DNA of 64,000 nt from Verrucomicrobiales bacterium (GTDB lineage Bacteria; Verrucomicrobiota; Verrucomicrobiia; Limisphaerales; J093). This document shows, one piece after another, positions 8,872-18,000 of this stretch. The stretch covers positions 62,001 through 126,000 of the forward strand of contig JACKPW010000012.1 of NCBI GenBank assembly GCA_024233215.1, in the 5' to 3' direction. The notes beneath the pieces were generated by a model. That model was not told where the DNA came from. It made no database searches and was given only the letters and a program-made list of their open reading frames with translations. Numbering within the stretch: position 1 is the first letter of the stretch; every line of letters starts with the position of its first letter. A program made the translations under genes and the position numbers.

Positions 8872-10482
8872 TCAGTTGCCACCCTTCTTCCCGCCTGCGG
8901 TCGCCGGCCGGGCCGGCGGGGGTTCCTCCGGCTTTGTCGCCGGAGCAGGCGCGGTTCCCGGCTCCGCGTCGGATGATCTTCCCATCGCGTGGCGCAGCGC
9001 CGGCACCTGTTCCAGCAGGCGTTCGAACTTCACCCCGGTCAGGCTTTCCAGCACGGGGGGGAGCTGGCTGATGATCTGGGTCACGTCGCCGGTGATCTTG
9101 CTGGCACCGCCGCCGGGGCCCTGACCGGAGTTGATCACCACCATCCTGTCCATCTTGCTGAGCGGTTCGCTGATGCGTCCGGCGACTTCGGGCAGCACCT
9201 TCACGAGCAACTCGATGACGGCGGCCTCGTTGTATTTCTGGAACGCCTCGGCCTTGAGGCGCGTGGCCTCGGCATTGGCCCGGCCCTGGGCCTCGATGAT
9301 GGCGGCTTCGGCCAGACCCCGAGCCTGGTTTGCCTCGGCTTCGGCGAGTCCGGAGGCCTTGGACACCTCGGCCCGCGCGAACCCCTCGGCCTTTGCCGCG
9401 GCGGCGGCACCGGTGGCCTCGGCTTCCAGTTGGAATTTGCGGGCGTTCGCGAGCGTCTCCACGCGATACCGCTCGGCGTCGGCCGGACGTTGCACGTTGG
9501 CCGAGAGTTCGCGCTCCTTGCGCTTGATCTCCTGTTCCTGCAGCTCGATCTGCTTCTGCTTCTCGATGATGTTGACCTGGACCTCCTCGGCTTTGACGAG
9601 CTGGCCGGTCTTGTAGCGTTGCAGGTCGTAGGCCAGGTCGGCCTCGGCCTTCTTCTGGTTCACCACCGCCTCGTATTCCGCACTCTTTGACTGAAAGTCG
9701 CGCTGCGCCTCGGCGATCTTGGTGTCGGCGATGAATTTCGCCTCCTGTCCGGCCTGCTGGGCCTGGGCGCTCTTGATGATCGCGTCACGGTCCGCCTCCG
9801 CTTGGGCGATCTGGGCGTCGCGTTTGACCTGGGCAATCCGGGGTTTGCCGAGCGCGTCCAGGTAGCCCTGGCCGTCGCGGATGTCCCGGATGGTGAAACT
9901 GACGATCTGCAGCCCCATGTTCGCCATGTCCCCCGCGGCGACCTCCTGCACCTTCGTTGCGAAGGCGTCCCGGTTCTGGTAGATGTCCTCCACCGTCATC
10001 GTCCCGAGAATCGCCCGGAGATGGCCTTCCAGGGTTTGGGTCGCGATGTTCTTGATCTCCGGGGCACCCTTGCTGAGAAACTGCTCCGCTGCGGTGGCGA
10101 TTGAGACATCGTCCCCTTTGACCTTGATCTGGGCCACGCCGTCCACCCGCACGGGAACGCCCTTCACGGTGTAGACCTCCGGGGTGACGACGTCGATGGT
10201 GAGCAATTCGAGCGAGAGGGTGTCCTGTTTCTCGATGACGGGGATGACGAACGTGCCGCCGCCCTTCACAACCCGGAATCCCCGGGTCAGGGCGATGCCG
10301 TCCGGGCCGATGCTCTTGTACTTGCGGCCGGAGACGATGAGCACCTGGTTCGGGCCCACCTTGGTGTATCGCGAGGCCCAGACGACGACGAGGGTGACGA
10401 GCAGGGCGACGAGGCCCACCACACCGGTGGCAATCGTGGCGCCGAGGCCGTCGAGGGCGAGGATGAGATGGTCTGGATTCAT
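8872..10482 (-). CDS. floT: Flotillin family (SPFH domain) membrane scaffold protein
   Basis: 536 residues. An N-terminal membrane segment at about 17-38 (ATGVVGLVALLVTLVVVW) is followed by KVGPNQVLIVSGRK, the classical flotillin/SPFH start. The SPFH domain spans about 45-240. A long Ala/Glu-rich coiled-coil follows at about 240-445 with the repeats AEATGAAAAAKAEGFARAE and GLAEAEANQARGLAEA. The Gly/Pro-rich tail is probably disordered. Bacterial flotillins (FloT/YuaG) organise membrane microdomains and work with NfeD-type partners. The gene 30 bp upstream is exactly such an NfeD-like protein, matching the yuaF-yuaG arrangement of Bacillus. Length and domain order are normal. Confidence 0.92.
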   Translation of the reverse strand: MNPDHLILALDGLGATIATGVVGLVALLVTLVVVWASRYTKVGPNQVLIVSGRKYKSIGPDGIALTRGFRVVKGGGTFVIPVIEKQDTLSLELLTIDVVTPEVYTVKGVPVRVDGVAQIKVKGDDVSIATAAEQFLSKGAPEIKNIATQTLEGHLRAILGTMTVEDIYQNRDAFATKVQEVAAGDMANMGLQIVSFTIRDIRDGQGYLDALGKPRIAQVKRDAQIAQAEADRDAIIKSAQAQQAGQEAKFIADTKIAEAQRDFQSKSAEYEAVVNQKKAEADLAYDLQRYKTGQLVKAEEVQVNIIEKQKQIELQEQEIKRKERELSANVQRPADAERYRVETLANARKFQLEAEATGAAAAAKAEGFARAEVSKASGLAEAEANQARGLAEAAIIEAQGRANAEATRLKAEAFQKYNEAAVIELLVKVLPEVAGRISEPLSKMDRMVVINSGQGPGGGASKITGDVTQIISQLPPVLESLTGVKFERLLEQVPALRHAMGRSSDAEPGTAPAPATKPEEPPPARPATAGGKKGGN

Positions 10483-10512
10483 GGGGTTCGGGGGGGAGTT
10501 GACAGAGTTTGC

Positions 10513-11076
10513 CTATTGGGGAGTGACGTAGAACTGAGTGCCGATGATGCGAGTGATATAGACCTTTTCACCGCCGGGCACGGGCTTGCCACCCTCGCTT
10601 CGGGCCGGGGCGTTGTAGCGACTGCCGCCATCCACGTAGGCGATCTCGCCCACGCCGTCCGCGGGGATGGGGGTGATGATCGTGGCGGCGCGCCCCACCA
10701 AGTCGCCCACCTTGGACTCGCTCGAGGCCTGGGTCTTCTGGAAGACCAGGGTCAGCACCCACAGGACGGCGCCGGCCACCAGGATCCCGCCGACCACCGC
10801 CAGTGGCGCGCTGAGCCACGCGCTGCTGGTGACCTCCACCCGGGAGAAGATCATTCCAAAGGCGCCGAAGGCGGTGAGGAAGCAGGCGAGCGAGGTGGGG
10901 CTGAGGATCGACGGACCGGGCAGGCCGGAATGGTCGAAACCCGCATCCACCTCGCCACCGGTTCCGACGTCGCCGCCATGGCCATCGAGGCCCCCGAACA
11001 CGTGGCCCAGGGCGGCGGTCACCAGGGTGAACAGCAGCCCCGTGCCGAAGCAGATCGCATAAACCACGAAGTCCAT
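10513..11076 (-). CDS. NfeD-like membrane protein (YuaF type), flotillin partner
   Basis: 187 residues from MDFVVYAICFG (11076). Residues 1-25 form a first membrane segment, and two more segments lie at about 60-75 and 83-105 (LAVVGGILVAGAVLWVL). A Gly/Asp/His-rich loop (HVFGGLDGHGGDVGTGGEVD) lies between segments one and two. The C-terminal 70 residues form the OB-fold typical of NfeD proteins: KVGDLVGRAATIITPI, GVGEIAYVDGGS, GGEKVYITRIIGTQFYVTP. It is the first gene of a two-gene operon with the flotillin downstream. NfeD and YuaF proteins assist flotillin assemblies at the membrane. The longer upstream open frame has no family support, so this ATG is chosen. Confidence 0.88.
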   Translation of the reverse strand: MDFVVYAICFGTGLLFTLVTAALGHVFGGLDGHGGDVGTGGEVDAGFDHSGLPGPSILSPTSLACFLTAFGAFGMIFSRVEVTSSAWLSAPLAVVGGILVAGAVLWVLTLVFQKTQASSESKVGDLVGRAATIITPIPADGVGEIAYVDGGSRYNAPARSEGGKPVPGGEKVYITRIIGTQFYVTPQ

Positions 11077-11525
11077 GATGTGCCTTTGCGTTGAAGATCG
11101 TCCGATTGTCCGCCCGCGTGCCCCGTCCCACAAGCGGATTCCCGCGTTGCCGGAGGTTTCGGATCTTCCGGCCTCGGGGCACCGTTCCCTTTCCCATTCC
11201 GGACACGTCGAGCGAACTCCATTTCTCACCCCACCGCACTTACAATCCCCCAGATGAATCATAGGCTGCGCGGAGGGGCGAAGTGCCCAGGCGGGTGCAC
11301 CGAATTGGTTTCTGTCTCGCCAACGCGGCGGTTTCGCGTCAGGTTCGGCGTCGCGATGTATCCAGTGCTGGCGAATTCCGAAACGGACTTGCACGCACGG
11401 GAGACCCACCCAGCAACCCGGCTCCGCGCCATTCTGCCTTTCCGGGGGTTGCCGGACGTGCGCCGGGTCTGCCCGTGGCGGCGTGCTTGTTCCGCCTTTT
11501 CGCGCGCCGCGGGGGAGGTCGCCGG
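11077..11525. other. 449-bp divergent intergenic region, nfeD / recJ
   Basis: No supportable gene is seen. Plus-strand frames stay open through part of it but have no family-like composition. It must hold the promoters for both the nfeD-flotillin operon and recJ, but I could not pick a convincing -35/-10 pair on either side. Confidence 0.5.
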
Positions 11526-13244
11526 ATGAAGTACCGCTGGATGATCGCGCCGGACCGGCCGCTCCTGAACACGCAACTGATCGAGGAGCTTCACGTTTCG
11601 CCGTTGCTGGCCCAATGCCTGGTCAACCGCGGGCTCGAAGCCCCCGAGACGGCTGCGGCCTTTCTGAAACCCCGGCTGCGTTCCCTTTCCGACCCCTTTC
11701 TGCTTCCGAACCTCCGCCTGGCCGTCGACCGCCTCTGGCGCGCGCGGGAGCGGACCGAGCGCATCACGATCTTCGGGGACTATGACGTGGACGGCGTCAC
11801 GGCCACCGCGTTGCTTCTGCAGGTCATGCGGCGTCTGGGCTGGCGGGTGGATGCCTATCTGCCGCACCGCTTGGACGAGGGCTACGGGTTGACCCAGGAT
11901 GCCGTTGCCAACTGCCTGGAACGTGGGCGGCCGGACCTGCTGCTGGCAGTCGATTGCGGATCCACGGCGACGGACACGATTCGGTGGCTGAAAGACCACC
12001 GGGTCGATGTGGTGGTGCTGGACCATCATCAGGTCGCCGAGCCGCCGCCTGCCGCGGTGGCGCTCGTCAATCCCCAGCTCAATCCGCCGGGCCCGAACAG
12101 CCTGCGCGAGCTCTGTTCGGTTGGCCTGGCCTTCAAACTCGCCCACGGCTTGGTGAAGGAGGGGAGGCGCCGCGGACTCGCCGAGGCGGAACGGATCGAC
12201 CTGCGGACCCTGCTGGACTTTGTGGCCCTGGGGACCCTGGCGGACCTGGTGCCTGTCGTGGCGGAGAATCGGATCCTGGTGACCGCGGGGATCGAGCGCC
12301 TGAATGCCACCCGGCGGCCGGGCCTGCAAGCGCTGCGGGAAGTGGCGCAGATCACCAATGCCATCGGCCCGTTTGAGGTCGGCTTCCAACTGGCGCCGCG
12401 GCTGAACGCTGCCGGGCGACTCGAGGATGCCACCGAGGCCCTTGACCTGCTCATGGCCGAGGATGAGGGCCGCGCGCGCCGCATCGCCCAGTCCTTGGAT
12501 TCCCGGAACCGCGAACGACAGAACCTGGAGCGCGGCATCGCCGAGGAGGTGATCGGCGCAATCAAGGCGCGGTTCAATCCCAAACGCGACTTCGTCATCG
12601 TGGAAGGCCAGTTGCTCTGGCACGTCGGGGTGGTGGGTATCGTGGCATCCCGCGTGCTCCACGAGTTTTACCGGCCCGTCATCATTCTGGGCGGCGACGG
12701 TCACGAATGGCGGGGTTCGGGGCGCAGCGTGGAGGGCTTTGACCTGGCGGCGGCTTTGCGGGAATGCGGTGATCTGCTGGTCCGGCACGGGGGACACGCC
12801 ATGGCGGCGGGGTTGACGATTGACCCGGTGAATCTCCCCGATTTCCGCGCGCGCCTGAACCGGATCGCCCGCAACTCACTCACGGCCGAGCAACTGCGCC
12901 CGCCCCTGCGGCTCGATGCCAGGGCCCGTCTCGCCGATCTCACGGTGGACCGTCTTCGTGAACTGGGGCGGCTGCAACCCACCGGCCAGGCCAATCCGCC
13001 GGTACAACTGGTGGTGCCGCGGGTGACGTTGCAGCGCAAGCCGGCGAAAATTGGTCGCGAGCATCAGCACGTAAAGTTCCGCGTGGTCGAGGGATCGCGC
13101 AGTTGCGAGGTGGTCTGGTGGAACGGCGCGGATCGGGCCTGGCCGGAGGGCACCTTCGACCTGGCTTGTGCGCCGCAAATCAACGAGTTCAACGGCCGCA
13201 CCGCCGTCCAACTCCGCCTCCTCGACTGGCGCCCGGCAAAGTGA
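11526..13244 (+). CDS. recJ: Single-stranded-DNA-specific exonuclease RecJ
   Basis: 572 residues from MKYRWMIAPDRP (11526), the normal length for RecJ. DHH-family metal motifs are in order: FGDYDVDG at 83-90 (three Asp), LLAVDCGS near 139-146, and LDHHQ at 165-169 (the DHH signature). The DHHA1 region has GRLEDA near 298, GVVGIVASR near 360, and GSGRSVEGFDL...GGHAMAAG near 400-425. An OB-type C-terminal domain follows (HVKFRVVEGSRSCEVVWW). RecJ degrades 5'-ended single strands in recombination and mismatch repair. The frame is open upstream of the chosen start, but the first family-like residues begin here. It is convergent with the next gene, 6 bp between stops. Confidence 0.95.
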   Translation: MKYRWMIAPDRPLLNTQLIEELHVSPLLAQCLVNRGLEAPETAAAFLKPRLRSLSDPFLLPNLRLAVDRLWRARERTERITIFGDYDVDGVTATALLLQVMRRLGWRVDAYLPHRLDEGYGLTQDAVANCLERGRPDLLLAVDCGSTATDTIRWLKDHRVDVVVLDHHQVAEPPPAAVALVNPQLNPPGPNSLRELCSVGLAFKLAHGLVKEGRRRGLAEAERIDLRTLLDFVALGTLADLVPVVAENRILVTAGIERLNATRRPGLQALREVAQITNAIGPFEVGFQLAPRLNAAGRLEDATEALDLLMAEDEGRARRIAQSLDSRNRERQNLERGIAEEVIGAIKARFNPKRDFVIVEGQLLWHVGVVGIVASRVLHEFYRPVIILGGDGHEWRGSGRSVEGFDLAAALRECGDLLVRHGGHAMAAGLTIDPVNLPDFRARLNRIARNSLTAEQLRPPLRLDARARLADLTVDRLRELGRLQPTGQANPPVQLVVPRVTLQRKPAKIGREHQHVKFRVVEGSRSCEVVWWNGADRAWPEGTFDLACAPQINEFNGRTAVQLRLLDWRPAK

Positions 13245-13250
13245 GCCGGT

Positions 13251-13541
13251 TCATTCGATAGACCAGTGGCCGTTCCAGTAACCTCTGTGTTCAATATGCC
13301 AGGCCCGGCTGGCTTCGTTCAGGCACACCCCTGCTAAAAGGAGCACGACGAACCCGGCGAAGGCGCACAGGAGTGCCAGGGGACGGGAGTGTTTGACCAG
13401 CAGGACGCCACCGGCGAACGAGGCAAAGCCGCCACCCAACCAAACCCATCCCAAGAGCGGACCGGGCGGGGGAGGCTCTGCCTCCAGCAGCCAAGCGAGA
13501 CCACAAACCGTGCCACAGACCAGACCGGTCAGGGCGATCAC
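13251..13541 (-). CDS. Small four-segment membrane protein, unknown
   Basis: 96 residues with hydrophobic segments at about 2-18, 30-48 and 55-72, a Pro-rich loop (EAEPPPPGP) and a soluble tail (RAWHIEHRGYWNGHWSIE). I do not recognise a family. It lies between recJ (convergent, stops 6 bp apart) and the nitronate-monooxygenase-like gene. That gene is upstream on the same strand with a 33-bp gap, so the two are probably co-transcribed. The coding call rests on the clean membrane-protein pattern and tight packing. Confidence 0.55.
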   Translation of the reverse strand: MIALTGLVCGTVCGLAWLLEAEPPPPGPLLGWVWLGGGFASFAGGVLLVKHSRPLALLCAFAGFVVLLLAGVCLNEASRAWHIEHRGYWNGHWSIE

Positions 13542-13574
13542 AGCCAGCGCTTTGGGTCACGCGTGCATTGCGCA

Positions 13575-14936
13575 CTACGGGCTGCCATCCAGCAGTTGCC
13601 GGACGACATCCGCCGCGCTGAAGCTGTGGGCGTTGGGGGGGCAGAACCGCGCCAGTCCCTTCAGATCCTCGCCGGCGGGCAGCAGTGGACGTTCCACCCC
13701 GTAGCCGGGACGCACCTGGCCCAGACCCAGCGCCGCCAGCATCCCGTTGCAGAGGCACCGTTGGGCGGATGCCGCTGCGGGATCGCCGCCCTTGGCATGG
13801 TGACACGTCACCGTCTCCCCGGGACAACGGTAGCCCACCGAACCATCCTCGCGCTGGTAAAGCTGCCGGAGGAAACCGACATCACAAAAACGTTCGCGGC
13901 GGGCGAACTCCGCCTCATCGACGGCGCTGCCCTCCACCCTGGCGATGGGGACCTGGTGGCCGGCCGGAGCACTCACGAACTCCACGGCCAGCCGGGCCGG
14001 TTTCTGGCGGGATCGTGCGAACACCTCCGCCTTCCAGTCCCCTGCGAGTTCCGATTCCGCACAATAGTGGAACGGGGTGCTGACCACCAATCCGGTGCCG
14101 CCTGCGGTCAGTACCGCGTCGAGACTGCTGGCGGTGGCCGGAAGTCCGGCCAGCCAGAACGGGAGCACCAGATCGCGCAGTCGGCCCAGTTCGCTCTCTG
14201 ATGGCAATCCGGTGGTGTTCTCCAGCCGCAGAATCACCCCTTCGACCGGGCCTTGCGCGGCGTGAACCTGGGTCGCGAGTCGCTCCGCCGAGTCACCGAT
14301 CAGCAGCACCCGGGGACGCGGCAATTCCGTGGGCGTCCCCCCTCCAATGACCTGCGGGTTGAAACAGCATTCCGGCCCGCTCTCGGCGGTCGAACCCGCG
14401 AGGCGCATCCTTACGCCGGCCTCCTCGCCTTCGCACAGCCGGACGACGCCGGAGGCGACCGCCGCATCCTCACCGGCGACGATGACGCTGTCCACGCCCG
14501 CGAGCAGCGCCCCGTGAAGCGTGGGCAGCAGGGGCAGTCTGGCCTGCTCGGAGAAGTGAATCGCGACCGGCCCCGAATGACCTTCCCGGGCCAGAAAGAC
14601 CTCTGCGAACCCCGCCACCACCGCGAGTTCGGTCAACGCCGGGTTCTGGTCGAAGCTCGGCTGGAGGGTGGCGGCAAAGGGGGTTTCTGTGGCCTTGCCG
14701 CCCGGCACGAAGAAATCCTCCCAGACGCGGCGCGCCACATCCGCGGCGGGAAATTGATCGAAGGCCCGGCGCAGATGGCCGCCGGGGTCGCCCATCTGAA
14801 GACGACGCGCTGTAATGACCGGCAGCAGCGTGCCTGATACGACACCCAACTGGCCGGTGGTCGCCACGGCTTTGGCCAGGGGCCAGGTGGCAACCATCGC
14901 GTCCAGATCGCCCTGAATGATCCTCGGACGTTCCAT
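13575..14936 (-). CDS. Nitronate monooxygenase-like (2-nitropropane dioxygenase family) flavoprotein
   Basis: 453 residues from MERPRIIQGDLDAM (14936). The N-terminus (IIQGDLDAMVATWPLAKAV, GQLGVVSGTLLPV) is the FMN-barrel start of the NPD/nitronate monooxygenase family. GDPGGHLRRAFDQFP follows and is typical of its long actinobacterial and verrucomicrobial subgroup. ARRLQMGDPG and the later GTGLVVSTPFHY stretch fit FMN/phosphate binding. The C-terminal third carries several Cys (ECCFNPQ, RCPGETVTCHH, QRCLCNG), which is unusual for the short nitronate monooxygenases and could form a metal or disulfide site. The usual GMGxGVS start is altered to GDLDAMVA, so nitronate activity is not certain. 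It is divergent from the menaquinone genes, with 107 bp between. Confidence 0.75.
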   Translation of the reverse strand: MERPRIIQGDLDAMVATWPLAKAVATTGQLGVVSGTLLPVITARRLQMGDPGGHLRRAFDQFPAADVARRVWEDFFVPGGKATETPFAATLQPSFDQNPALTELAVVAGFAEVFLAREGHSGPVAIHFSEQARLPLLPTLHGALLAGVDSVIVAGEDAAVASGVVRLCEGEEAGVRMRLAGSTAESGPECCFNPQVIGGGTPTELPRPRVLLIGDSAERLATQVHAAQGPVEGVILRLENTTGLPSESELGRLRDLVLPFWLAGLPATASSLDAVLTAGGTGLVVSTPFHYCAESELAGDWKAEVFARSRQKPARLAVEFVSAPAGHQVPIARVEGSAVDEAEFARRERFCDVGFLRQLYQREDGSVGYRCPGETVTCHHAKGGDPAAASAQRCLCNGMLAALGLGQVRPGYGVERPLLPAGEDLKGLARFCPPNAHSFSAADVVRQLLDGSP

Positions 14937-15043
14937 GGGGGCATGGTCACCTCGAAGGCCCCCTCCTTGTCGAGCCCTTTTGCCTTCGTGCATTTGCGGT
15001 TTGCGGTTGCCTTGGGGCGGGGGACTCGCGGCACACTCGGTCC

Positions 15044-16003
15044 GTGGCAGGCCTGTGGCAGACCCTGGTCCGACCGGTTCGGGAAGCGCGCAAGTGGGCG
15101 GATTTCGTGAAGATCCCCCATACGGTGTTTGCGCTGCCCTTCGCATTGGCGGCGATGATCCTGGCGGCCCGCGATCAGCGGGGCTGGCCGGGTTGGAGGA
15201 CGTTCCTGCTCATCGTGGCCGCGATGTTCCTGGCCCGGACCTGCGCGATGACCTTCAATCGCATCGTGGACCGCCGGTTTGACGCGGAAAATCCCCGCAC
15301 CGCGCTGCGACATCTGCCGACCGGCGAGGTCTCCCTGTTCAGCGCATGGTTGCTGTGGACGCTGAGCGCGGTGGGGTTCGTGGTGGTGACCTGGTTCATC
15401 AACGGCGTGTGTTTCGCCCTTTCGCCGGTTGCGCTGGTGGTGGTGTGTTTCTATTCCCTGACGAAGCGGTTCACGGATTTCACCCATGTCTTTCTCGGAG
15501 TGGCGCTGGCGCTGGCGCCCATCGGGGCCTGGCTGGCGGTCAAGGGCTCGTTCCACCTGTTGCCGGTGGTGGACGGTCGGCCGGTCATGGGGCAAAGTGC
15601 GATCCTGCCCCTGCTGCTGGCGGTGGCGGTGGTGTTCTGGCTCGCCGGGTTCGACATCATCTACGCCTTGCAGGATTACGAGTTCGACCGCCACCGCAAG
15701 CTGGGATCGCTGGTGGTGCGTTGGGGAGTGGGAAACGCCCTGCGCGCCTCGGCCCTGGCGCACTTGATCATGGTGGTGACGCTGGGTGTGTTCGGGTTGC
15801 TCGCCGGCTTCAAAGTGGCATACTTGCTGGGCCTGCTGGCGATCTTCCTCTGCCTCGCATTCGAGCACTGGCTCGCCCGCAAGCGGGACCTGAAATGGAT
15901 CAACACCGCGTTCTTCCGCCTGAACGCGGTCATCAGCCTGATCTTCCTGTTGGTGATCCTGATCGAGGTGGCCCTGCCGTGGTTTCGGCTCAAACCCGCA
16001 TGA
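15044..16003 (+). CDS. mqnP: UbiA-family prenyltransferase MqnP (menaquinone)
   Basis: 319 residues from a GTG at 15044. Eight to nine membrane segments carry the two Asp-rich UbiA motifs, NRIVDRRFDAENPRT near 80-95 and IYALQDYEFDRH near 205-217. RKWADFVKIPHTVFALPFA is the typical MqnP/UbiA-like N-terminus. It attaches the polyprenyl tail in the futalosine route of menaquinone synthesis. The stop overlaps the mqnE start (ATGA), and mqnA follows, so this is a translationally coupled mqnPEA operon. The specific MqnP call rests on this context; the family alone would also allow 4-hydroxybenzoate prenyltransferase. Confidence 0.9.
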   Translation: MAGLWQTLVRPVREARKWADFVKIPHTVFALPFALAAMILAARDQRGWPGWRTFLLIVAAMFLARTCAMTFNRIVDRRFDAENPRTALRHLPTGEVSLFSAWLLWTLSAVGFVVVTWFINGVCFALSPVALVVVCFYSLTKRFTDFTHVFLGVALALAPIGAWLAVKGSFHLLPVVDGRPVMGQSAILPLLLAVAVVFWLAGFDIIYALQDYEFDRHRKLGSLVVRWGVGNALRASALAHLIMVVTLGVFGLLAGFKVAYLLGLLAIFLCLAFEHWLARKRDLKWINTAFFRLNAVISLIFLLVILIEVALPWFRLKPA

Positions 16004-17109
16004 ACCTGCTTTTGGCCCGGAGTGAACTGAACGACCTGCACCGCAAGGTGGAGGCGGGCGAACGCCTTTCCCGCGCCGACGGCGAACGACTCTTCGCCGC
16101 CCGCGACCTGCACGCCCTGGCGGCGATGGCCGGCGCGGCGAATGAACGTCTCAACGGCAACCGTGCCAGTTACATCGTCAACCGCTACCTCAACTACAGC
16201 AACTACTGCATCCTGAGCTGCCAGTTCTGCGCCTTTGCCCGCAAGAAGCGGAACGGCGACGGCTTCGAGTTGACCGTGGAGGACATGGTGACGAGGGCGC
16301 GCGAGGCGCTCGCGCTCGGCATCACGGAGCTGCACATCGTCGGCGGTCTGCACCCGTCGTTGCCCTACACCTACTATCTCGAGATGCTGCGGAGCTTGAA
16401 GGCGCTGGATGCCGGGCTGCAGCTCAAGTGTTTCACGGCAATTGAAATCCGCCACCTGGCCTGGCTGGCAAAGAAGCCGGTGCCCGACGTGCTGGTCGAG
16501 TTGCGGGAGGCTGGACTGGACTGCCTGACCGGCGGCGGCGCCGAGATCTTCAACCCCGCCGTACGGGACCGGATCGCACGCGGCAAGGAATCGGCGGAGG
16601 AATGGCTGGCCGTGCACCGCGCCTGGCACGCCATGGGGGGGCGTAGCACCTGCACCATGCTTTTCGGGCACGTGGAATCGCCGGCGGATCGCGTGGACCA
16701 TCTGCTGCGTCTGCGGGATCTGCAGGACGAACATACCGGCTTCGTCGGCTTCATTCCGCTGCCCTACCAACCGGACAACAACGGCATTCCCGTCACACGT
16801 CCGCCCACCGGTTTCGACACGCTCAAGACCATTGCCGCAAGCCGGTTGTTGTTCGACAACGTGCCGCACATCACCGCCTACTGGGTGGGCATGGGGTTGA
16901 AGCTGGCCCAGGTTGCCCTCAGCCACGGAGCCGATGACCTGCACGGCACCATCGTGGAGGAACACATTTTCCGGATGGCCGGCGGTGCCGCGCCCCAACA
17001 ACAGTCGCGTGAGGCCATGATCAAGGCCATCCGGGAGGCCGGCCGGGAACCCGTCCAGCGGGATACGTTCTACCAGGCGCTCGACCGGAAGGGAGAGACG
17101 GTGGCGTGA
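16000..17109 (+). CDS. mqnE: Aminofutalosine synthase MqnE (radical SAM)
   Basis: 369 residues from the ATG at 16000, overlapping the mqnP stop by 4 nt. The radical-SAM cluster motif is YCILSCQFCAF with C70, C74 and C77 (CX3CX2C). GITELHIVGGLHPSLPY and CFTAIEIRHLA are MqnE/MqnC-type strands, and TGGGAEIF and VGFIPLPYQPDNNG match aminofutalosine synthase. It joins 3-[(1-carboxyvinyl)oxy]benzoate to S-adenosylmethionine, giving aminofutalosine. Its substrate comes from MqnA, encoded immediately downstream with a 4-nt overlap. The usual partners mqnB and mqnC are not in the window. Confidence 0.95.
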   Translation: MNLLLARSELNDLHRKVEAGERLSRADGERLFAARDLHALAAMAGAANERLNGNRASYIVNRYLNYSNYCILSCQFCAFARKKRNGDGFELTVEDMVTRAREALALGITELHIVGGLHPSLPYTYYLEMLRSLKALDAGLQLKCFTAIEIRHLAWLAKKPVPDVLVELREAGLDCLTGGGAEIFNPAVRDRIARGKESAEEWLAVHRAWHAMGGRSTCTMLFGHVESPADRVDHLLRLRDLQDEHTGFVGFIPLPYQPDNNGIPVTRPPTGFDTLKTIAASRLLFDNVPHITAYWVGMGLKLAQVALSHGADDLHGTIVEEHIFRMAGGAAPQQQSREAMIKAIREAGREPVQRDTFYQALDRKGETVA

Positions 17110-17909
17110 GTGCGGAGTTCGATGAAGGGACGAGGGACGCCGGCCGGAAGCTTGCCCCGGTGCGGGTTGGCTCCGTGGCCTATCTGAATGCGGCGCCCCT
17201 GACCCTGGGAGTGGAGAACCAGGTGGTTTTCGCCCCCCCCTCGTCGCTGGCGGAATTACTGCGGGCGAAGGCCCTGGATGCGGCACTCGTCAGCGTGGTG
17301 GAGGTTTTGCGGGACGGCGGCTATGACGTGCTCGACGGGGTGTCCATTGCCTCGCGTGGTCCGGTTCGCAGCGTGCTGCTGGCGCATCGGGTGCCGCTGG
17401 AGGCGATTCGCGAGGTGTTCTGCGACACCGCATCCTTGACCAGTGTCAGCCTCCTGCGGGTACTGCTGGCGGAGCGTGGATTGCAGCCACGCTTGACGCC
17501 GCTTCCGGAGTACGCCACCGCCCCGGATCGTGACGCGGTGTTGTTGATCGGCGATCCGGCGCTGGCCTTTCTGGCTGAACCGCGGGGGCACCGGATCTGG
17601 GATCTCGGCGAGGCCTGGCGGCGGCTGACCGGCCTGCCCTTCGTCTATGCGGTCTGGGCCTTGCGACGCGGGGTCACGACCCCTGAGTGGCGTCGCTGCC
17701 TGCGTTCCGTGTGCGAGCAGGGATTGACCCGGCGTGAGGAGATTGTCGCCCGCTGTGCTCCCGCGGAGCGCGACGCCCTGCGCCGGTATCTGACCGAGAA
17801 CATTCGCTACGAGTTGGGGGCGGAGGAAAAGGCCGGGGTGGCGCGGTTCATCGAGTTGCTGGAGCACCACACCGGCGCCTCGCTGCATCGGGTGAACTAT
17901 CTGAGATGA
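17106..17909 (+). CDS. mqnA: Chorismate dehydratase MqnA
   Basis: 267 residues from a GTG at 17106 overlapping the mqnE stop. VRVGSVAYLNAAPLTLG is the hallmark start of MqnA, followed by PPSSLAELLRAKALDAALVS and SIASRGPVRSVLL. LIGDPAL near 155 and DLGEAWRRLTGLPFVYAVWA near 170-190 are also conserved in MqnA. It is a periplasmic-binding-protein fold enzyme that dehydrates chorismate to 3-[(1-carboxyvinyl)oxy]benzoate, the first futalosine step. An N-terminal extension of about 18 residues precedes the conserved start; a shorter version could begin inside it. It is the last gene of the mqnPEA operon. Confidence 0.94.
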   Translation: MSAEFDEGTRDAGRKLAPVRVGSVAYLNAAPLTLGVENQVVFAPPSSLAELLRAKALDAALVSVVEVLRDGGYDVLDGVSIASRGPVRSVLLAHRVPLEAIREVFCDTASLTSVSLLRVLLAERGLQPRLTPLPEYATAPDRDAVLLIGDPALAFLAEPRGHRIWDLGEAWRRLTGLPFVYAVWALRRGVTTPEWRRCLRSVCEQGLTRREEIVARCAPAERDALRRYLTENIRYELGAEEKAGVARFIELLEHHTGASLHRVNYLR

Positions 17910-18000
17910 GAGCCGCGGGTACCGAGGGGCGGAGTGAGGGGTCCGTGGACGGGCCGGTTTTGGTTTGCCTTTCGCGGGAACCGGCTATCTTTTGCGCCCA

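Noticed and set aside
11283..11525. N-terminal extension of recJ by 81 codons
   Set aside because: The frame is open, but the residues do not resemble RecJ and the normal-length start is at 11526.
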